Assembly: GCA_958450365.1 (NCBI GenBank)
Contig: CAUEEP010000760.1
Location: 569,462-633,461 of the forward strand
Source of the DNA: Mesorhabditis belari
Lineage: Eukaryota > Nematoda > Chromadorea > Rhabditida > Rhabditidae
Length of the DNA: 64,000 nt
Direction of reading: 5' to 3'
How positions within the stretch are numbered: the stretch's first letter is position 1; each line of letters begins with the position of its first letter. The position numbers were made by a program, and so were the translations under genes. Below are positions 22,673-32,480 of this stretch, piece by piece. The notes beneath the pieces were generated by a model. That model did no database searches. It was not told where the DNA came from and saw nothing but the letters and a program-made list of their open reading frames with translations.

Positions 22673-23647
22673 ATGTCTGTCAACCCACCTGACCCACCAA
22701 TGGGTCAGGTGCGTCTTGGCCTCTGAGACGACCTGACCCAGAATCATCGATTTTAGGGAAAAATATGAATCGGATGTTCAAAAGGTTTCAATTAAAGGAA
22801 AAGTCGAGTTGAAACGAGTAACCTGGTGGAAAATAGTGTATAGAAAAATAGATTGGCTTCTTGTTTAAACGATTGGGAATATAAGTTATTGACCTGACCC
22901 ACCGGTTGGTCCGGTCAAAATTTAGTGAACCCAATGGACAGATGACGCTGAAAATTTGTATACGGGGGTTTTCTGAATCCAGGAATTCAAAACAAAAGTT
23001 AGTTTTAACTTACCGTAACCCCAAGTACTCGAAATAAGAGCGCAAATCTCGACCATTTTGAGGAGTCCTCAACTTCGACGTTAAAGAGACTTAAATTAAA
23101 GAGACTTTCTCCTAGTTGACCGATTTTGATGCTTTTGATATCAAAAGTTTTTTCAAAAAAAATTCAAAGGGTTCGAGATTTTTGCATTTTGATGATGGCA
23201 CTTTATTGTCGAAATCGGTTCATGTGCAGCCAAGATCCAGAGTGTGACGAACGAACAGACAGACGGACAGACCGACAGACAGACAGAGAGACGGACAGAG
23301 AGATCGACGAACAGACGGACAGACAGACAGACAGACGGAGAGACAGACAGACGGACACTTTTCTTTTAAAGATAGTAGATTTTGCTTATAAGTCATCGTT
23401 TTCAGGTTGATCCATTAAACGAAACAGGCTAAAAATCTTTCAGGAAATGTACACCGGTGCCAGTCAAAATGATTACTTCAACCAATTGAATTCACAATGG
23501 GGACCCTAATTTTTCTTTCTGACTACAAATTTTATTCAATAAATTTTTATTTTATCAAAAAATTTGCAAGCACGTTAAAACAAAGACATTTAAACGTTGA
23601 AGCAGAGATGAGTGCCGTCATCTCTCATAAAGTGCGCTAGCGTTTAA
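22673..23647. other. Intergenic region with a short hairpin and a GACA/GACG array
   Basis: CACCTGACCCACCAATGGGTCAGGTG at 22686-22711 is a near-perfect hairpin; ACCTGACCC recurs at ~22729 and ~22891. A GACAGACAGACGG array occupies 23254-23356. No gene recognised. Confidence 0.6.
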
Positions 23648-24001
23648 CAGCCGGAGCTTCACAGCCGGAGCTTCACAGCCGGAGCTTCACAGCCGGAGCT
23701 TCACAGCCGGAGCTTCACAGCCGGAGCTTCACAGCCGGAGCTTCACAGCCGGAGCTTCACAGCCGGAGCTTCACAGCCGGAGCTTCACAGCCGGAGCTTC
23801 ACAGCCGGAGCTTCACAGCCGGAGCTTCACAGCCGGAGCTTCACAGCCGGAGCTTCACAGCCGGAGCTTCACAGCCGGAGCTTCACAGCCGGAGCTTCAC
23901 AGCCGGAGCTTCACAGCCGGAGCTTCACAGCCGGAGCTTCACAGCCGGAGCTTCACAGCCGGAGCTTCACAGCCGGAGCTTCACAGCCGGAGCTTCACAG
24001 C
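23648..24001. repeat. Perfect 14-bp tandem array (CAGCCGGAGCTTCA), ~25 copies
   Basis: I see no base differences between units over ~350 bp, which points to very recent expansion or ongoing homogenisation. GC-rich relative to its flanks. Confidence 0.95.
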
Positions 24002-24747
24002 AATTAAATCAAATACCTTGAAAACACGATTTGTAAATTTTTTGGCACTTTTTTTACACAGAAATCACAAATTTCAATCTTTGCTGGATTTAAGTGGATG
24101 CTCAATGGCTTGGGAAACAGTTTGTAACCATTAACAACGAGTTTGAACTAATAATTTGAATCACCTGCTCAGTTAAAGTCATTTTTTTGTTCCATCTAAA
24201 AACTCACTAATAACTCCATCAGGTGAAAAAAGTCAAACATCAAGGCAAACATTCGTTTCTCTGTTTTTTCTTTAAAATTTTAGTTTTTCGCTAGTAGCTA
24301 GCAAGTCTAGATGATAATCGATGTTAGTTTATACGAAAAAATTCACTACTGTTTTTTCTGTCTTGGAGGTTTGAAAATTTAGAGAGCTTCTACAAAATTT
24401 AGATAAATAAAACAAATTGAGTTCTTGAATAATTAAATTCTTCTTAATTCTTAATGAAAGAATCAGTAAATTAAAGAGAAAATGGAAAATCAGAGAGAGA
24501 GAGAGTTCAGTGCTATGCCTTCCCTTGAACGTCTACGGTCATCGTGCCATTCGAAAAGCGACACCGAAGAGAATGCAAAGCTATCGTTATTGCTTATCCG
24601 GATATCAGGTTGTGTAAATTTTTGGTTTTGCCAGTTGCCAGTTTTGCCAGAGATTGCCAGTTGCTAGTGCGTTTCATAATTACAGTCGACAAACTTGACG
24701 GAGATTGTAAAACGCTCAAGTTGCGTTCAGTCGTTCTTTTTAAGAAA
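24002..24747. other. AT-rich intergenic stretch
   Basis: Contains a short AGAGAGAG run near 24493. No supported gene, and no TM1 exon for the downstream Srh-like gene was found. Confidence 0.5.
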
Positions 24748-24920
24748 CAGTCGACTCTCTCTATAACTCAACTCTATATAGCGGGAAACTATATAACGGA
24801 ATGGAATTTTGGTCTCGGTCGACGCTAAGCTAGATTTAACGGCGCTCTCTATAACGGAAAGCTCTATATAGCGGAAGAATTTTCTCGTCCCTTTCATTCT
24901 GTTATAGAGAAAGTCGACTG
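24748..24920. repeat. Tigger/pogo-type MITE
   Basis: Inverted ends CAGTCGACTCTCTCTATAAC and GTTATAGAGAAAGTCGACTG; the interior has CTCTATATAGCGG and TATAACGGAA words. A related, left-decayed copy ends at 25616. Both are followed by the same TACTTGTATTTTTGTATTTT. Confidence 0.75.
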
Positions 24921-25087
24921 TACTTGTATTTTTGTATTTTTTGTAGCATTATATACAATTCGATAAGCCATCATCTTTCCCGCGGGAAACTTTTTCCGAG
25001 GGAACTTTCCCGTGAAATGATGGCATGATAAAGGGGACAGGAAGGGGAACTATTTCCCGCGACATTATGGCCCGAGCTTGGGTGTAG

Positions 25088-25424
25088 TGGCCAAATGACA
25101 CGAGCCATATACTAGTCGACGCAGAATTTTATGCTGATTCCGAATCTACTTCCGAAAGGGTAAGCCAACCGTGTCCTGGCCAAATGACACGAGAGAGCCA
25201 TATACTGGTCGACGCAGAATTTTATGCTGATTCCAAATCTACTTCCGAAAGGGTAAGCCAACCGTGTCCTGGCCAAATGACACGAGAGAGCCATATACTG
25301 GTCGACGCAGAATTTTATGCTGATTCCGAATCTACTTCCGAAAGGGTAAGCCAACCGTGTCCTGGCCAAATGACACGAGAGAGCCATATACTAGTCGACG
25401 CAGAATTTTATGCTGATTCCAAAT
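25088..25424. repeat. 93-bp tandem repeat, ~3.7 copies
   Basis: Units contain GCCAAATGACACGAGAGAGC, TCGACGCAGAATTTTATGC and TCCGAAAGGGTAAGCCAAC. Open on both strands because 93 is divisible by three; not a gene as far as I can tell. Lies between the two Tigger-type MITE copies. Confidence 0.9.
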
Positions 25425-25499
25425 CTGCTTTCCGTTTTTGCTCAATAGCGCACTGTCAAAAGTTATAAGCATCCAACGTTTTGTAGGGCATTTTAAAAT

Positions 25500-25616
25500 C
25501 AGTCTATTTACTCTCTAACGGAATTCTATGTACCGGAAAACTCTATATAACGGAAAGCTCTATATAACGAAAGAATTTTATCGCGGCTTCCATTCCGTTA
25601 TAGAGAGAGTCGATTG
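25500..25616. repeat. Second Tigger/pogo-type MITE copy, left end decayed
   Basis: ACTCTATATAACGGAAAGCT then GTTATAGAGAGAGTCGATTG; the downstream flank is duplicated from 24921 onward. Confidence 0.65.
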
Positions 25617-25838
25617 TACTTGTATTTTTGTATTTTTTGCAGCATTATATAGCTTTCTATATGGCAAACGCGAAAATCTCAAAAGAAATTATAAAAATAT
25701 TTAAAAATAACCCTAATTTGGAATCTGAACTTCTCTTCTTCTGGACTTTTGAGACTGAGCTAAAATTCTTACCTCATTGTCTTGTATTGATAAAGTTAAA
25801 TTTAAAGATTTGTTGCCTGTCGTTTGATCTCTTTGCAG

Positions 25839-27471
25839 CCACATCCATCACTCCGATCGCGTGTTTCCCAGCGAAATGCGCTTTTTCATTGGGATTAGCT
25901 AGTTTTTTGGGAATCTCGTTGACATTTCAAGGTGTAAGTTATTTCAAATTGTAGAAATTGCCATTATTTGCTTTGGTTTGCCAAATTCAAAGTTTTTTCA
26001 GGTTATTGCTTGTTTCTGGATCAGTTTAATGCTTTCTTTTCTGGGTTTGGCCATTCTTCAGCGTCAACAATCGATTCTCCCCGACGATCATTGGCTTTCA
26101 TTCAGTGCTTATCCGAAATTTCAATATTTTATCGGATTTCTGTTCCTTTTTGTGCATCCAATCACTCCGGCTTCGATCTTTGCCTATTTTCTTGTGACAA
26201 GTGATGTGCCGAGAGGAGTCCGAGAAGCTTTGCAGGTGAAATCGTTGTTGGCCCAGGCTCAGGCTTAAGACAATCGTTTTTTGGCTCGATCCCAAAAAGA
26301 AATCAAAAATTTCAAGATTTTGCTTTCATTGAAAAGATTGAAATTAAAAATTAAGCCAAATGGCATTAGCTTTAAACATTTAGCTGAAATTAACCTCAGA
26401 AAAACGAAATTGAACAATTAATATTCACAACATCATTGATAGACATTTCTTTTGATAGAGCCAACAAAAATCCTCGATTTCCAGGACTATCCAGCTTTGG
26501 TGAATTGCATTTTGCAACCAACCGCCTTTTGTATGGACTCCTCGTGGAAACCATTCAACATTTACCCACCACCACTTTTCTACTTTTCCTTTATCCTCTT
26601 CGTTTCTGGCTGTTTGTTTTCAAAATATTAGACTTATAAAGGGATGCCAACCGGAGCCCGGACCATAATGGCCATAATGTCGCGAGAGGCACTAAACAGA
26701 CATTCATAAAAATCCTTAATCATCAAAGAATCAACAATCAACAATTTCTTACAAAAGTTTCAACGAAATGCTAATCATTGCAAAAGAGAATTTCTTTAAA
26801 AATACAATTTTTAGGATTAATCGTATATAATGTACAATGTACAATGTACAAAGCGTGTTAGAACTAAAAACTTGATCCAAGCATCATCATTTCAGTGCTC
26901 ATGGTGCCGACCTACATGAGCCTTTACCAACAACGCAAAATCATGAGCGCCAAAACGTTGAAACTACAGAAAAAGTGGCTGTACAATTTGAATGTTCAGG
27001 TCGATTAAATGAGCATTTTTTTATTGTGAACTATTAGATATGCATAGTTACAAAATTATTTACAAATTTACAAATGAAGCCTCAGAAATGTCTGATTGTT
27101 TAGTTTGGCGTGTTCTCGATGGTTTTCGTTGTGCCGGTCACCTGGTTTGGACTTGTTTTCTTCCTCTCAATCGATGATATTGCCGGTTTTTAGTGAGATA
27201 AATATTTTCAACTCAAATAAATTCAGGTCTCAACATCATCCCGACAATTATGGCTTCTCTGCACGGGACAATAAACACGATCGTCCTGTTCACTCTTTAT
27301 GAAAGCTATCAGAAATTCGCGATTGATGAGTTACGAGAAGTTCTCCGAGAAATTCGACGATTGTTTTTTCTTCTCTTTTTTAAAAGTCGAAAAACTGAAG
27401 ACATCAGAAACAATCGTCAACATTCGCTTCACACCTCTGTCGTCTCGGTTTTAAGTGATCGACACTGTTAG
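25839..27471 (+). CDS. Srh-like serpentine chemoreceptor, 5' exon not found
   Basis: Predicted seven-TM nematode chemoreceptor of the Srh type. In-frame exons with GT/AG borders: 25839-25933 (TM2 region, TPIACFPAKCAFSLGLAS), 26002-26235 (TM3-TM4, HPITPASIFAYF), 26443-26611 (PTKILDFQDYPALVNC then TM5), 26896-26999 (LMVPTYMSLYQQRK, MSAKTLKLQKKW), 27104-27185 (TM6) and 27227-27471 (LNIIPTIMASLHGTINTIVL, TM7, tail, stop). SAKTLKLQKK before TM6 and SLHGTINTIV in TM7 are the Srh-like hallmarks. Phases all agree. The first exon (N-terminus and TM1) should lie upstream, but the 1.8 kb before it is repeats; it may be lost. Confidence 0.7.
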
Positions 27472-27659
27472 TTATTATTGATTTGAAAACATCTTTGCAA
27501 CGAAAAAGATCATTATGAACTTTGATGCAAAAGAAATTTCGGTCAATATAAAGTGTTCTATTTTATAATCTGGAAATTTTGTTTCATTTTCTTTTGCATA
27601 TTTGTACTCTTCGATATTGACTTTATTATTAAGCTTTTTCTAAGTCAGAGCTTTCACTT
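27472..27659. other. 3' flank of the Srh-like gene
   Basis: AT-rich; nothing recognisable apart from ordinary poly-A-rich sequence. Confidence 0.4.
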
Positions 27660-27912
27660 TTTAATTGAAATCATGGCACAAAGTGATGTTAATTATCATG
27701 GGCACAAAGTGATGTTGTCTTGCTGGAATGTCAATATCAATAAATATCATGTGGAAATAATTGGAAAGACCAATCGTAATGAACGATGGGTTCCAAATGA
27801 ATTGAGCACCGAGAATCTGAAAGCACGCGTTTCGATCAGCCATATCTTGCTTCTCAAGTCGAAAAGAAGTAATATCTTGAAGTGTGCCAAGCTGCAACAA
27901 TCGCTTTCTTGA
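27660..27912 (+). mobile_element. Scrambled mariner transposase fragment
   Basis: NYHGHKVMLSCWN corresponds to the catalytic 'HGKKVMLCVWWN' strand of mariner transposases (compare 59520-59560). The following RWVPNELSTENLKARVSI corresponds to the linker WVPHEL region that should come before it, so the two parts are out of order. No TIRs found. Confidence 0.6.
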
Positions 27913-28215
27913 GTGAATTCACGGTAGCTCGGTTTCAACCAGACGCACTCAATACAATTTAAAATCACCCAAACACATATTACTTTTCAATAAATTTCGA
28001 TTAAAAAGAACCTCAGAATTTGGAAGTTTTGGATAAAATTTTAAAGTTTTACGTTTCTTTAGCCTATCCGCCTATCTTTAGATTATATCGACATCGACAT
28101 CGACAGCGTCGGAAGCTGACAAACTGACAAACAATCTCTGCAATTTTGCGAGGGTCACATCTTAATTTTATTTTTTAACAACATATAGGGTCTTAGACTG
28201 CTTGCCTGAATGTAT

Positions 28216-28734
28216 TGGGTTGGGGACTATGACTCGGCGCCAAACTTTAAAGGGACTTTTTGCACACATAAAGCCTTCTTTAAATATACGTTTGGTTTCA
28301 TCAAAAGGATCCACTATTTCTCTACAAAATGACTTTTGAGAGATTCCACAAAGCTTTTCTTTCGTGGAGTTTATGGACTCCCAAACACAGCTAGTCAAAA
28401 TGGCAAAGAGTCCGACTCATCATTTGAACAGTTTCTTTCACATAAACCTTCTTTGGTGTTTATATAAAAAAGATAGAGCACATTCAATTACTTAAGTTGC
28501 CAAATTTGCAGGAAGATCCCACCAATTGTTTTTTCTAGATGACAGTTTGTAGTTTTTGTGAAAAAATGGCTTTTTCTTGAGCGGAGGCGCTGTTTGAATT
28601 TTCTTTTAAATGTCGTTTTGTAGAGAATTAGTTAACCATTCTACTGATATCAAACGCATATTATTTGACGAAGTCGAATAGAAGTTTTAGACATTTTTTT
28701 GATTTTCGGCGCCGAGTCATAGTCCCCAACCCAA
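28216..28734. mobile_element. Non-autonomous mariner-like element with 27-bp TIRs
   Basis: TTGGGTTGGGGACTATGACT at the left and its inverse at the right (GTCCCCAACCCAA), with TA on both sides; 519 bp. One 76-codon minus-strand frame shows no transposase motif I recognise. Confidence 0.8.
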
Positions 28735-28903
28735 TAGTTAGACATTGAAAGTTTGGTATTTTAAATATTAAAGATAATTTTCTTCTTTCTTCTTGGTCAT
28801 TAAAAAGTCTGTTTGTTCATGAATAAAGTATTAAAGCAAAAAATGATTTTTACGAAAGATTTTATCACCAATAAATTAAAAGCGAGGAAATTCTAAAGCT
28901 CAA

Positions 28904-30215
28904 TCAAATATTCATCAGTTTTGAGTAGTGAAAATTTGACTTTTCGGTGGTAATTGGAAGTTCATCAACAGATGAGTTGGCTGCATTGTTCTTTTCGGCC
29001 ATCTCGATGCTCAGTTGACGACCGCTAAATATTTATTTCTTTGCTCAGGATATCGTTTCAAAAAAATAGGCGCTTGTTCATTTCAAACTCACACAATGAT
29101 CTGCGCATAATAAAACGTGACCATGTAATAGAAAAAGCAATAGCCAATGATCAGAGATGAGCAGATTAGGCCAACTGAAATACTTTTAAAGTAGCTGATT
29201 ATTGGGCTAACATACAAAGCATTTGGGGGGTAATAATCGCAGCCGGGTGACCATAAAAAAATTTTGAAGGCAGACAGACGGACGGACAGATAGACGGATA
29301 GACGGACAGATAGACGGACGAACAGACGGACGGAAGGATAGACGGACAGACAGACAGGCGGACAGACAGACGGACAGACGAACGGACGGACAGACGGACA
29401 GGCGGGCGGATAGAAGGACAGACAGACAGACGGACAGACTGACAAACGGACAGACGGACGAACACAGCTCTTTTATATAGAGTAGATGACAACATGATTG
29501 GATCGACTATTAACGGCCAACTCACTGGTCATATCTTTCTCGGTTTTCATTCCAAAACTGAACAAATCCGTGAAAAAATCGTGTTTATCCCTTTCATTTT
29601 TGCGGCTGAAATTTTGCCTTTAAAAACTTTTGGCCTTTTTGTTTTGGCACCTAAGAAAGGCTCCTGAAATGGTTGCTGCAAAGATGGCCGAATTGAGAAT
29701 CGGAAACCAATAGAGGGGCTAAGAAAAAGTGAAATTATAATAAATAATAAAATTCTAACAGAGAAATACGCATGTATTTGAGCGTAGAATGGTTTGAGAC
29801 TGTATGCGGAAAAGACATGAAGAATTGTTGTGAAAAGAATCCAACTGACGACCAGCAGCTGAAAAAAGGGCTGTGGTTTTTTTGAAATCCGATAATTTAT
29901 GATAAGTTGATGCTTCTGTAAATATTCGTAATATCTAAAAAACTTTAAAATTCACAAAGTTTTACCCCTTTCAAACCGATCACATTCTCATCTCCTACAA
30001 AGCATTTCATCAAAGCATACAAAAAGATCGTTGAAACGATGCCAAGTTGGAAATGCCAGAGTCCACGATAAAATGGCTAAGATATAATATTAAATGTAAA
30101 TTTCAAAACATGATACTATGATAACGAAACGCAGACGAGATGCATTGTAGTATTTAACAAGTAGATCCTCTGTGGTGTTGATTGGGCGAAGAAGCCAAAT
30201 TCGAGATGAAAACAT
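28904..30215 (-). CDS. Predicted four-TM membrane protein, 216 aa, seven exons
   Basis: Unrecognised protein. Exons 30215-30126, 30076-29966, 29858-29760, 29718-29651, 29605-29526, 29174-29093 and 29024-28904 join in phase (651 nt in all) with GT/AG borders. An Asn-Thr-Thr and an Asn-Ala-Ser near the N-terminus are followed by hydrophobic segments at about residues 37-57 (FQLGIVSTIFLYALM), 68-88 (LLVVSWILFTTILHVF), 101-120 (FPILNSAIFAATISGAF) and 150-172 (GLICSSLIIGYCFFYYMV). A charged loop (RKNERDKHDFF) separates TM3 and TM4; the tail is polar. A GACA/GACG minisatellite lies in intron 5. No frameshifts, so probably expressed. I could not assign a family. Confidence 0.75.
29270..29462. repeat. 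GACA/GACG tetranucleotide repeat in intron 5 of the four-TM gene
   Basis: Mixed GACA, GACG and GATA units. Same family as 22492-22672 and 23254-23356. Confidence 0.9.
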
Positions 30216-31982
30216 CTCAAAAACAGATCGATTTCACGACTGGAATCAACTCAAAAAGGAAATACTTTCGATGACGTGTCTCGTTTCTTTTTCTTATCTC
30301 CCTATTCGGGCCACATTAGATTTCTTTAGAAATGCTTTCTTCTGCTTTCTTTAGAAAAACATCAACTGTTTCTTTTCGAGCTATTTACAAATATAATTGT
30401 TGAAACAAGCACAACAACAACATTCAGGCAAAATGACAAAATAAAAGTTCTGTTTTTTTCATACCTTGTTTTCTGATCAAAATAAAGCTATTTGAGTAAG
30501 AACCTCGAATTCACAATTCACAAAAATTGACAATTCAAAAAAAGCGCTCCCTACAACATTGAAAAAAAAATTTGGGGTGGCCTCTTTTAAAATTTACTTT
30601 TCTAAAGCCTGTTAGTTTTGTCTACAACTATAAAAATTGTATAAATCTAGATTTTCAATTCTTCTGCATCTGATATGATCAAAAAATGCAGCGCTTGTTT
30701 TCAGAAATCCCGAGATTCTACAAAAAAATGGAGAATTTCTCGACTTTTGGGACGCACTGTATTGGTTGGTGAATAAGTTCTTTCGTTTCTTTTCGTACTT
30801 CCGTTCAAAATCAACAAATGCATAAATTGAACTACTGTTTGTTTCATTAGAAAGGCCAATTCAAATGAGTTTTTACAAAAATCTGGAGCATTTAGAGCTG
30901 CAGAGCTTGTCCATTTAGAGCTGCATTTAGAGCTGCAGAGCTTGTCCATTTAGAGCTGCATTTAGAGCTTACAAGCTACCGAACTTCGGTGATCTTTTTA
31001 GAATTTAACCCATCTGGTATATGCGTGTGGTTTATACTTTGTTTTATACTATTTTTGATCAATCAATTCAAATCAATGATCAATTAAGTCCTTTCGTTCC
31101 TTTTCGTACTTCCGTTTAAAATCAACAAATGCATAAATTGAACTACTGCTTGTTTCATTAGAAAGGCCAACTATTTGTCTTAAAAATAACATTAAAACCG
31201 CTTTAAAATGTCCTATGTCTGGTTTTTTTGAGACCTGAGGTCGCGTAGACTGATGTAGTGTCTGATGTAGACACTTTAGCTATAGAAAAGACACACTTTA
31301 GCTAAGGAAACCTATCTTGGTGTCAATAGATAAAAGATAGAGCACAAAAGGTTTGATACAAAGCCAAATTTGTAGAGAAATTGATTCAGCCAATTTCTTC
31401 GTAGAGATTTTTATCGATTTTTACGAAAAACACGTGTTTTCACTCTCGAATTCGCTTGAAAGTAAACCCAAATTAACTTGAAAGGATCCAAATTGACTTA
31501 AAAAGAAGGATAATTGAATAATAAATACTTTTTGTTTAGAGAAAACCATAGGTTTCATTGGTGAATTTGTTATATTTGAACAAAAATATGAAAAGGGACA
31601 AAAATTCACCAATCTAAATTCACCAGTTTAGGAAAGTTCTAAGCGGTGGCACAGAATAACAGAAACTTAGTGTTAAGCACTTAGCTTTAACAGAAACTTA
31701 GTGTTAAGCAGACAGTAAGTTTCTGTACCCCACCATGTGCTTCTCTTTAACAATCCTTTCAAAAACCGAAATGTACTTCTGTGATTGTGATCGTAGATAT
31801 ATCAAAGTGCATCCTTGAATTGAGTGTTTCAAAATTCTTGGATTGGAAATTGGAAATTCTTGTTCCAACTCTCGACCATTTAAGAAGAATCCACGAAGAA
31901 AACTAGTAAAATTCATACTCGCGTTTATGCTTTAACAAGAATTTTCTTACAAATAGCTTTACCCAAGTTTTACCTAAGTTGG
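30216..31982. other. Intergenic region with dispersed-repeat copies
   Basis: Holds two copies of the TTTCGTACTTCCGTT..CATTAGAAAGGCC repeat (30761-30862, 31087-31215) and a TTTAGAGCTGCAGAGCTTGT duplication at 30888-30968. A GAAACTTAGTGTTAAGCA duplication is near 31650-31705. No gene. Confidence 0.6.
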
Positions 31983-32056
31983 GCTCGAACTAGGACCAAA
32001 AATGCTAGCGATTAGTTTGAGAGGCCCGCGCACTAACCACTTGGCCACGACAACAT
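31983..32056 (-). pseudogene. tRNA-like sequence (Ser/Leu-type)
   Basis: Minus strand TGGCCAAGTGGTTAG is a good A box and AGTTCGAGCCC a good B box. The middle does not fold as a normal anticodon arm. Possible tRNA-derived SINE. Confidence 0.4.
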
Positions 32057-32094
32057 GTCAATGGTGGACGTAAGATCGCTTGATACTCGTGCAG

Positions 32095-32320
32095 TCAGAT
32101 AATTAACGCAACACTTCAAAAGCTTAGGTTTAGACTTTAAATGAATTTAAATCGAAAATTCATTTAAGTTCAAATTAGAACTCATTACTTAAAAACGACT
32201 TAGATATTCAGAATCAGTAAAAAAAATTTACTATAAAATAGGCTACCGTAAATACTGTAATAGTACCCGAGCCCCATAATGACGGTGCGGAGTGTTGCGT
32301 CAATTCAGCTGATCTACGTC
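32095..32320. repeat. Small MITE
   Basis: AATTAACGCAACACT at the left and AGTGTTGCGTCAATT at the right form ~20-bp inverted ends around ~190 bp of AT-rich sequence. 3' flank of LGIC-B. Confidence 0.5.
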
Positions 32321-32480
32321 GCGATACCGAGTCAAGCTATGGAGTTTCGCTTTCCACTCAAACTTACACTAGATATTGCAATTGTCAGCACAGCTGATTC
32401 AGGTCAGCACAGCTAATTTCAGGTACAGTATTGAAGACTCCGATCTCTTTCGTTTACTCATAAAGTTCTTAATTTTACAA

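Noticed and set aside
25112..25468. Repeated 31-residue peptide open on both strands
   Set aside because: Follows from the 93-bp period. No family resemblance, and the codons do not look selected.
28168..28398. 76-codon minus-strand frame within the 28216-28734 element
   Set aside because: No transposase motif and it runs past the element's end; treated as chance.
22465..29525. Thr/Asp/Arg- or Ser/Val/Cys-rich frames near 22.5, 23.2 and 29.3 kb
   Set aside because: Translations of GACA/GACG (TCTG/TCCG) simple repeats.
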